A stretch of 64,000 bases of DNA. It comes from Lachnospiraceae bacterium AC2031. GTDB lineage: Bacteria > Bacillota > Clostridia > Lachnospirales > Lachnospiraceae. Position 1 is the stretch's first letter, and each line of letters begins with the position of its first letter. The notes under the pieces are model-generated. The model worked only from the letters and a program-made list of their open reading frames with translations. It ran no database searches and was not told where the DNA came from. This document shows, piece by piece, positions 54,977-61,952 of this stretch. Both the position numbers and the translations under genes were made by a program. The stretch is taken from contig JIAB01000001.1 of assembly GCA_000687975.1 (NCBI GenBank), positions 620,001 to 684,000 of the forward strand, written 5' to 3'.

Positions 54977-57181
54977 TTATTCATCTTCGTAGGAAAGAGT
55001 CAGCGACTTACTATACATGCCGGACACATCAGCACCATTTTCGTCCACAACAGTAAATGATACTGTTCCGTTATTATAGTCAAGACCTGGCTTCTCACCG
55101 TTAACTTCGATGTAACCACCCGGTGCAGTTACTGTAAATGCAAGATGATAACCACCATCATCATTTATATATACGCTCAGAGTAACATTTGTATTCTTAA
55201 GTCTTTCATCGCCTGTAGAAACGTTACCACTAACCTTACCCTTATAGGTCTTAGTCTCAGCACCATTTGAGATAACAATATCTATAGTTGAACCCTCTTT
55301 AACCTGAGTATCCTTTGTAATACTCTGGCGGATTACAAGTCCGGCTTCTACATCTGAATTAAACTCATATGTAACATTTCCAACTGTAAGGTTGTTAGCT
55401 TCGATACTTCCTCTTGCAGCCGCTTCAGTAAGACCTACAAGATCAGGTACACCTACAAGCTTTTCTTCCTTACCCTGACTTACATATATTACTATAGCAT
55501 CGCCAACCTTAGCTTTGCTTCCGCCTGCTGGATCTGTTGAGATAACATTTCCACTCTCAACTTCATCATCAAACTTGTAAGATCTGGTTGGTTTAAAGCC
55601 CTGATTAGCAAGCGTCTCATATGCAGTATCTTCGTCCATACCTTTGACATCTGCAATCTCAAGTTCTTCTGCTCCGGCACTTACTGTAATAATGATCTGA
55701 GTATCCTTAGCAATCTCTGTATTCTCTACTACATTCTGGCTGATTACATAGCCTTCCTTTACTTCAGTAGAGTGTTCCTGAACGAACTGATAGTTGGTTG
55801 AACCAGCTTCCTTCAGTTCCTTCTCTGCAGCTTTCTCACTGAGACCAACAACATAAGGCATAATGATCTTAGCCTCTTCTGTGGTTGTCTCCTCAGTTGT
55901 TTGCTCTTCTGTGGTCCTTCTTTCACCAAAGCTGAACCAGCCCATCATATTACCAACAATTACAAAGACAATTACTGCCACTATGATTGCGGCAGCAATA
56001 CCGCCAACCATAACTGCTTTCTCAAGCTTTGGATCTACATCATATTCATCATTTTCATCTAGATCATCGTCATCATAACGTTCATCCTCATAGTCATCAA
56101 TCTTCTTGATGCTGCGACCTGCAGGTCTGCGAGGTGGTTCTTCATAGAATTCATCGTCGTCCTGCTCAAGCATCGCATCGATACGACTTGTATCAGGTTT
56201 AACCTCAGATGATACAGGAGTTGTAGGTACAGGCTGTCTAGCTACACTGTCCACAAAGCCCTTGCTCATACTTCCGTTCTTAATCTTCTCCATATCCTCA
56301 GAAGTAAACTGCTGAGTTGGAGCACCTGTTACAGTTGCAGGAGCAACTATTATATCAATACTAGGATTATCCTTAACTCGATTCAGATCCGCAATAAGCG
56401 CTGCGGCTGTAAGATATCTTCTCTCAGGCTTCTTCTGAGATGCCTTAAGAATAATCTTCTCAAAGCTTGGATAGATATCCGGATACAGCTGTCTTGGTGG
56501 GATCATATCATTCTGAATATGCATCAGAGCGATTGCTACGTTAGTATCTCCTTCAAATGGTACTCTTCCAGTTACCATTTCATACATGGTGATACCAAGG
56601 CTGTAGATATCACTACGCTCATCGCTGTAGCCGCCTCTGGCCTGCTCTGGTGATATATAATGAACTGAACCGATTCCAGTTGTAGACATAGTTGTAGAGG
56701 TAGCAGCCTTGGCAATACCGAAGTCTGTTACCTTAATATTTCCGCTCTTGGACACAATAATATTCTGAGGCTTAATATCACGATGAATTACGTGATGCTC
56801 ATGAGCAGCCTCAAGTCCAGATGCAATCTGTATTGAAAAATCTATGGCCTGAGCCATATTTAAACGACCATTAAGATTGATGTACTCCTTCAGGGTAATA
56901 CCCTCGACAAGCTCCATAACAATAAAGTATCTGCCGTCGTCTTCACATACATCATATACACTGACTATATTTGGATGAGTAAGTCCAGCAGAAGACTGAG
57001 CCTCCGCACGGAACTTGGACACGAAGTTTTGATCGGAACTATAATCAGACTTAAGAACTTTGATTGCTACAAATCTCTTAAGTCGCTCGTCCTTGGCACG
57101 ATAAACCGTGGACATTCCTCCAGTTCCGACAACATCTATTATCTCATATCTGTCATCTAATATTGTTCCAGGTCTTAACAT
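54977..57181 (-). CDS. stk: PASTA-domain serine/threonine kinase
   Basis: A 734-residue Hanks-type kinase of the PrkC/IreK/PknB class that senses cell-wall fragments or lipid II. Kinase domain (about 10-270): GTGGMSTVYRA, VAIKVLK, HRDIKPQN, DFGIAKA, SPEQARG. Then a juxtamembrane region with many Asp and Glu, one membrane helix near 390-412, three extracellular PASTA repeats (about 440-643) and an extra C-terminal beta-like domain of about 90 residues. It is 12 bases after its phosphatase stp. Likely targets in the window include IreB. Confidence 0.95.
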   Translation of the reverse strand: MLRPGTILDDRYEIIDVVGTGGMSTVYRAKDERLKRFVAIKVLKSDYSSDQNFVSKFRAEAQSSAGLTHPNIVSVYDVCEDDGRYFIVMELVEGITLKEYINLNGRLNMAQAIDFSIQIASGLEAAHEHHVIHRDIKPQNIIVSKSGNIKVTDFGIAKAATSTTMSTTGIGSVHYISPEQARGGYSDERSDIYSLGITMYEMVTGRVPFEGDTNVAIALMHIQNDMIPPRQLYPDIYPSFEKIILKASQKKPERRYLTAAALIADLNRVKDNPSIDIIVAPATVTGAPTQQFTSEDMEKIKNGSMSKGFVDSVARQPVPTTPVSSEVKPDTSRIDAMLEQDDDEFYEEPPRRPAGRSIKKIDDYEDERYDDDDLDENDEYDVDPKLEKAVMVGGIAAAIIVAVIVFVIVGNMMGWFSFGERRTTEEQTTEETTTEEAKIIMPYVVGLSEKAAEKELKEAGSTNYQFVQEHSTEVKEGYVISQNVVENTEIAKDTQIIITVSAGAEELEIADVKGMDEDTAYETLANQGFKPTRSYKFDDEVESGNVISTDPAGGSKAKVGDAIVIYVSQGKEEKLVGVPDLVGLTEAAARGSIEANNLTVGNVTYEFNSDVEAGLVIRQSITKDTQVKEGSTIDIVISNGAETKTYKGKVSGNVSTGDERLKNTNVTLSVYINDDGGYHLAFTVTAPGGYIEVNGEKPGLDYNNGTVSFTVVDENGADVSGMYSKSLTLSYEDE

Positions 57182-57193
57182 ATTCTACCTCTT

Positions 57194-57919
57194 TTATACT
57201 GAGACTATTACAACGGAAATGTTATCATTTCCACCATAATAGTTAGCTCTGCTAATTAAAGATGCTACAGCATCATCCAGAACAGGGGTATCCTGTATAA
57301 TATCCTTTATCTCATCATCCTCTACCATATTTGAAAGTCCGTCTGAGCAAATGAGAATCTTGTCACCGGCTTCAATCGGAAGCTCAAAGAAATCAGGCAT
57401 CGCCTCATCTCTGGAACCCATAGCACGAGTGATTATATTCTTCTCAGGATGATTTCTTCCTTTATTACGTTCCAGCTGGCCACTTCTGATCAGTTCCTCA
57501 ACAAGAGAATGATCCATAGTGATCTGCTTAATGTCATCGTTCACAATGTAAAGCCTGCTGTCACCAATATTAGCTACGTAGAGCTTATCTTCCATTATTA
57601 CGGCGGCAACCATAGTGGTGCCCATACCTATCTTGTCTTTATCCTTCTCTGACTCCTTATAAAGCTCGTTGCTGGCATAAACCAGTGCACGACGAAGAAG
57701 AGAGATAGGACTCCTAACTGTTGACTGACGTACAAAATCTATAACAACACTAATAGCATACCTGGAGGCAAAATCACCCGCTGCATGTCCACCCATACCA
57801 TCTGCAACGATATACAGATTTGGTAATGGCCCTACAGGTGTATCGCTCACAAATATGCTATCCTGGTTATTACTTCTCTTTCTACCTTTGTCAGTTCTTC
57901 CAGTAGATACAAGCTTCAT
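57194..57919 (-). CDS. stp: PP2C-type serine/threonine phosphatase
   Basis: A 241-residue metal-dependent phosphatase that reverses the action of the PASTA kinase. Motifs: RSNNQDS, VADGMGGHAAGD, ANIGDSRLY, ICSDGLSN and GGNDNIS, covering the metal-binding aspartates. The start codon overlaps the TGA of a decayed rlmN 3' fragment (ATGA), and the AAGGAAG serving as ribosome-binding site is part of that fragment. Length is normal. The kinase gene follows directly. Confidence 0.96.
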   Translation of the reverse strand: MKLVSTGRTDKGRKRSNNQDSIFVSDTPVGPLPNLYIVADGMGGHAAGDFASRYAISVVIDFVRQSTVRSPISLLRRALVYASNELYKESEKDKDKIGMGTTMVAAVIMEDKLYVANIGDSRLYIVNDDIKQITMDHSLVEELIRSGQLERNKGRNHPEKNIITRAMGSRDEAMPDFFELPIEAGDKILICSDGLSNMVEDDEIKDIIQDTPVLDDAVASLISRANYYGGNDNISVVIVSV

Positions 57920-57981
57920 AATCCGTACTTCCTTCGTAGCTGTCCAATAGGCAGCATCTACTATCTGCCCATACCTTTCAT
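57916..57981 (-). pseudogene. Decayed copy of the rlmN 3' end
   Basis: The minus strand just before stp encodes GQLRRKYGL and a stop, nearly the RlmN C-terminus (GQLRRKYGI), and the DNA around it can be aligned back over about 60 bases to the DNA for GLGKNIDAAC. It contains one-base indels and two in-frame stops (TAG TAG). A 13-codon frame starting ATGCTGCC and ending TGA over the stp ATG is open. See findings. Confidence 0.75.
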
Positions 57982-57982
57982 A

Positions 57983-58011
57983 ATACTAATATTATATTGC
58001 ACTTTTTTCAA
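57983..58011 (-). promoter_or_regulatory. Weak promoter candidate before stp
   Basis: TTGAAA (58011-58006) and TAGTAT (57988-57983) are 17 bases apart on the minus strand; an alternative TATAAT lies at 57996-57991 without a good -35. In the 133-base gap after rlmN. Confidence 0.3.
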
Positions 58012-58052
58012 GCATTTTCTTATTTTACGGTTATTTTGCGGCTGTTTTCCCC

Positions 58053-59129
58053 TTAGATTCCGTACTTTCTACGCAGCTGTCCACAGGCTGCATCAATGTT
58101 TTTTCCAAGGCCTCTGCGTACAGTCGCATTTATATGATTCTTCTCAAGTATAGACTTAAATTCATCTATATGAGACACAGTTCCAGGCCTGAACTCCCTC
58201 TCATCCACAGGGTTTATCGGAATAAGATTAACGTGATAATTCCTTGATCCCAGAAGCTTCGCCAGTTGTTTTGCGTGCTCCATTGAATCGTTAACCCCAT
58301 CCATAAGGCTATATTCTATAGTAATCCTGCGACCTGTCTTCTTAAAGTAGTAGTCCGTTGCATCCAAAGTTTCTGCAATCGTATATTTATTAGCGATCGG
58401 CATGATCGTTTTACGCAGTTCATCTGTAGGAGCATGCAGTGAAAGGGCAAATGTTATTCCCAGCCCTTCGTCAGCCAGGCGCCTGATATTCGGAACTATT
58501 CCACAGGATGACACCGTAATATTTCGAATACTAAGGTTATATCCAGCCTCACTGGTTATAAGCTTTATAAAACGTATAAGGTTATCATAGTTCTGAAGAG
58601 GCTCACCTGTACCCATTACTACAATGTTGGACACTCTACTGCCCTCTTCGATAGCCTCTTTTGAAGGAATCCCCTCTGATTTATCTGAGGCGATTTCCGC
58701 GGCTACCATATTGATTGCCATATAGATCTGGCCAAGCATTTCACTGGCGGTAAGGTCTCTGATACATCCGCCAATAGTTGATGCACAGAACTTACAACCC
58801 ATAGCGCAGCCTGCCTGAGATGATATGCAGATAGAGTTGCCATGATGATACTGCATAAATACTGTCTCCAGCATCTGGCCATCTTCCATCTCAAAAAGAA
58901 ACTTACGGGTTCCATCCTCTGAATCAGTCTGGTGTGTCACATACTTTACATGAGTTATATCCTTATCCAGCTCATCTCTTATGGATTTAGGAATATTGGT
59001 CATATCATCAGCAGAAGCCACATGCTTCTTGTGAATCCATTCGTAAATCTGCTTTGCACGGAACTTTGGCCATCCCTTCTCTACACAATATTCAGTTAAT
59101 TCACCAATATACATTGAATTAATATCCAT
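58053..59129 (-). CDS. rlmN: 23S rRNA (A2503) and tRNA (A37) C2-methyltransferase
   Basis: A radical-SAM enzyme that methylates A2503 of 23S rRNA and A37 of some tRNAs. The ATG at 59129 (MDINSMYIGELTEYC) is preferred: it follows the rsmB stop by two bases and has AGAGG upstream, while the longer open frame to 59159 runs into rsmB. About 358 residues. The cluster motif is CAMGCKFCAS, followed by MGTGEPLQNYDN and, near the C-terminus, DAACGQLRR with the conserved cysteine that carries the methylene intermediate. A fragment of this C-terminus is duplicated downstream. Confidence 0.96.
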   Translation of the reverse strand: MDINSMYIGELTEYCVEKGWPKFRAKQIYEWIHKKHVASADDMTNIPKSIRDELDKDITHVKYVTHQTDSEDGTRKFLFEMEDGQMLETVFMQYHHGNSICISSQAGCAMGCKFCASTIGGCIRDLTASEMLGQIYMAINMVAAEIASDKSEGIPSKEAIEEGSRVSNIVVMGTGEPLQNYDNLIRFIKLITSEAGYNLSIRNITVSSCGIVPNIRRLADEGLGITFALSLHAPTDELRKTIMPIANKYTIAETLDATDYYFKKTGRRITIEYSLMDGVNDSMEHAKQLAKLLGSRNYHVNLIPINPVDEREFRPGTVSHIDEFKSILEKNHINATVRRGLGKNIDAACGQLRRKYGI

Positions 59130-59131
59130 AG

Positions 59132-60460
59132 TTAACCTCTGGGTGTACCAAGTATGCAATAATAAAAGCCATCGCTTCCATCAACTCCCTGAAGGAAGGT
59201 ACGTTCATCTAAGATGCTGAAATCTGACGAATCGAGGAATGCACGTACCACATCTCCATTCTCAGCCGGATTGATAGTGCAGGTTGAGAAACATATTCTG
59301 CCATAAGGCTTCACATATTGGGAAGCATTTTTAAGTATCACAAGTCCCTGCTCTGACAGTTCTTTCATAATGTCAGCAGTCATATGATACTTGATATCAT
59401 TCTTTCGACCCATAATACCAAGACCTGAACATGGAACATCAGCTATTACCACATCAAACTTTTCATCATCTGGTAGTGAAGCAAGCGTTTCATCCAATTC
59501 CGTCGCATCACTTATTTCTAAGTTTAGAGAAGTAACACCTAAACGTTCGGCATTTTCTCTTATCTTTTCTATCTTATTTTCAGAAATATCACGAGAGCAT
59601 ACTGTTCCGCTTACTTTATTTCCATCCTTATCAGTTCCACAGGTAAGCTCATATGCAAGAAGAGACTTACCGCCTGGAGCTGCACATATATCCAGTACTT
59701 TATCTCCAGGATTTATTCCTATTTGTTCTACGGTATAGGTTGATGTTTCATCCTGTACTACAAAAAGTCCATCCCTATATCCCGGGAGTCTTCTTATTGA
59801 ATCATACCTACTTATTCTCAGTGAACGCTCTGAAAGAATTCCAGCCTTTACTGTTATTCCAGCTTTTTCAAAACTATCCTTTAATTCCGCAGCAGTGGTC
59901 TTCAGAGTATTTACTCTTACTACTGTGTCATGCTCTATGTACTGATCCTCCAGGATTGCTCTGGCAACATCCTTACCATATGTCTTTACAAAGAAATCAC
60001 ATAGCCACTGAGGCGTTGAATATCTGGTATCCATGCGGCTCACAAGATAGCTATCAAGTTTTCTTTCCTGCTTCGCACGAGCGACATTTCTTAAAAGGCC
60101 ATTTATATATCCAGAAAGACCTTCGTAACCAAGAGACTTTGTGAGATTTACCATCTCCGATACAGCAGCATTATCCGGAACTGAATCCATATATCTTATC
60201 TGATAGATTCCCATTCTGAGAATTATCTGTGTATCAACTTTTTTCTCCTGCTTCTTTCCCTTTGTAGAGAATTTAGCAATTAAAAAATCAAGGGATATCT
60301 TGCGTTCAGTCACCCCTTCTACAAGTCGGGTGATGAATGCTCTATCCCTTTTATCCGAGAACTGCATAGTGCGAAGTGCGCTGTCTAACACATCTCCCAC
60401 ATATGCGTCCTCTGTCTCGATCTTCTTTAATATATCAAAACTAATCTTTCTAGTATCCAT
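59132..60460 (-). CDS. rsmB: 16S rRNA (C967) C5-methyltransferase
   Basis: A 442-residue protein with an N-terminal NusB-like helical domain (about 1-145) and a C-terminal SAM methyltransferase: VLDICAAPGGKS, DVPCSGLGIMGR with the catalytic Cys in PCSG, and CFSTCTINPAENG with the second Cys. The order fmt-rsmB-rlmN is conserved. The start lies six bases after the fmt stop. Confidence 0.96.
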   Translation of the reverse strand: MDTRKISFDILKKIETEDAYVGDVLDSALRTMQFSDKRDRAFITRLVEGVTERKISLDFLIAKFSTKGKKQEKKVDTQIILRMGIYQIRYMDSVPDNAAVSEMVNLTKSLGYEGLSGYINGLLRNVARAKQERKLDSYLVSRMDTRYSTPQWLCDFFVKTYGKDVARAILEDQYIEHDTVVRVNTLKTTAAELKDSFEKAGITVKAGILSERSLRISRYDSIRRLPGYRDGLFVVQDETSTYTVEQIGINPGDKVLDICAAPGGKSLLAYELTCGTDKDGNKVSGTVCSRDISENKIEKIRENAERLGVTSLNLEISDATELDETLASLPDDEKFDVVIADVPCSGLGIMGRKNDIKYHMTADIMKELSEQGLVILKNASQYVKPYGRICFSTCTINPAENGDVVRAFLDSSDFSILDERTFLQGVDGSDGFYYCILGTPRG

Positions 60461-60466
60461 TTTACA

Positions 60467-61387
60467 TTACATACCAAGTTCTACTTTGTTTCCATTAAGA
60501 AATGCAACACAGTCCATAGGCTTCTTTCCTTCTGGCTGAAGCGTCTTTATCTTAAGAGCTTTTTCTCCGCACTTAATGGCAAAGAACTTCTTAGTCACCT
60601 GACACACTTTACCTACAGCAACATCTGGATCTTCTGCATCTACCACCTCAGCAGAAACAAGCTTTATGCTCTTTCCATCAAGTGTTGTATATGCACATGG
60701 CCAAGGATAAAGGCCCCTTACAAGACGCTCTATCTCTACTGCTGGCTTAGTCCAGTCAATCTCTCCCATAGCTTTATCAAGCTTACCAGCGTAGCAGCTT
60801 TCTGCATCATTCTGAGGAGTACGAGTAGCAGTTCCCTCTTCTAATTCTTTGATTGTTTTAACCACAAGATCTGCACCAAGCTTTGATAATTCAACTGTAA
60901 GGCTTTCTGTATTATGTAAACCTATTTCGATATCAGCCTGTGAAATGATATCACCAGTATCCAGGCCCTTCGCCATATACATTATTGTAACGCCTGTCTT
61001 TTCGTCGCCATTTATTATGCTGGCTTCGATAGGTGATGCTCCACGGTACTTTGGCAAAAGTGATGCATGGATATTGATACAGCCAAACTTTGGAATATTC
61101 AGAACATCTTCCGAAAGGATCTGACCGTATGCAGCTACCACTATAATATCTGGAGCAAGAGATTTAAGCTCCTCTACTACAGATGCTTCTCGAAGTTTTT
61201 CAGGCTGGATAACATTTAGCCCCATATCCAGTGCTGCAACTTTAACATCTGATGGCAGGAACTTCTTGCCACGGCCCTTTTGCCTGTCAGGCTGTGTGTA
61301 CACGCCGACTATCTCATGACCGGCTTCATATATACTTTTAAGTGGGCGAACTGCAAAGTCCGGGGTGCCCATATAAACTACTCTCAT
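60467..61387 (-). CDS. fmt: Methionyl-tRNA formyltransferase
   Basis: Fmt formylates initiator Met-tRNA. About 306 residues from the ATG at 61387 (MRVVYMGTPDFAV), which has AGGAAG upstream and follows the def stop; the open frame to 61414 overlaps def. Motifs: INIHASLLPKYRGASPI with the catalytic Asn and His, and the C-terminal oligonucleotide-binding domain with LYPWPCAYT. It pairs with Def, which removes the formyl group. Confidence 0.96.
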   Translation of the reverse strand: MRVVYMGTPDFAVRPLKSIYEAGHEIVGVYTQPDRQKGRGKKFLPSDVKVAALDMGLNVIQPEKLREASVVEELKSLAPDIIVVAAYGQILSEDVLNIPKFGCINIHASLLPKYRGASPIEASIINGDEKTGVTIMYMAKGLDTGDIISQADIEIGLHNTESLTVELSKLGADLVVKTIKELEEGTATRTPQNDAESCYAGKLDKAMGEIDWTKPAVEIERLVRGLYPWPCAYTTLDGKSIKLVSAEVVDAEDPDVAVGKVCQVTKKFFAIKCGEKALKIKTLQPEGKKPMDCVAFLNGNKVELGM

Positions 61388-61388
61388 A

Positions 61389-61886
61389 TTATTCTTCCTC
61401 TTCGTATTCCTCATCTGGATCTATTGGCTCCACCTTGTAGAGACCATCAATTGCAAGATCCTTATAAAGAATTCCATCCAGGTGATCCAGCTCGTGACAG
61501 ATTGCTCTTGCAAGAAGGCCTTCACCTTCTACAGTAATCTCCTTCATATCTCTATCAAGAGCCTTGCAGACAACGTGCTCAGGTCTTGCTACATCTCCCT
61601 GAAGTCCTGGAAGACTAAGACAACCCTCTGGTCCAATCTGCTCACCATCAGACTCTATGATCTCAGGATTAACAAGAACAAGTGGATTATCATCCATAAC
61701 ATCTATAACAACTATACGTCTGAGGACGCCCACCTGAGGTGCAGCAAGTCCAACACCGTTAGCCTCATACATTGTTTCAAACATGTCATCGATGAGTGTG
61801 CTGAGGCGCTCTGTCATAACCTCGACAGGCTTACAAACCTTTCTTAATACCTCATCGCCGTCCTCACGTATATTTCTGATTGCCAT
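61389..61886 (-). CDS. def: Peptide deformylase
   Basis: A 165-residue metalloenzyme that removes the N-formyl group from new proteins. All three motifs are present: [10 protein letters not shown] (from residue 44), EGCLS with the metal ligand Cys89, and HELDH with His131, Glu132 and His135. The C-terminus is an acidic tail ending in EEEE. The stop is followed one base later by the fmt ATG. Confidence 0.97.
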   Translation of the reverse strand: MAIRNIREDGDEVLRKVCKPVEVMTERLSTLIDDMFETMYEANGVGLAAPQVGVLRRIVVIDVMDDNPLVLVNPEIIESDGEQIGPEGCLSLPGLQGDVARPEHVVCKALDRDMKEITVEGEGLLARAICHELDHLDGILYKDLAIDGLYKVEPIDPDEEYEEEE

Positions 61887-61952
61887 TATTTTTCTCCTTA
61901 TATGGTTTGTTTATTTGTTAATCTGCCAACGAGAACCGCCCCACTGGCAGGT

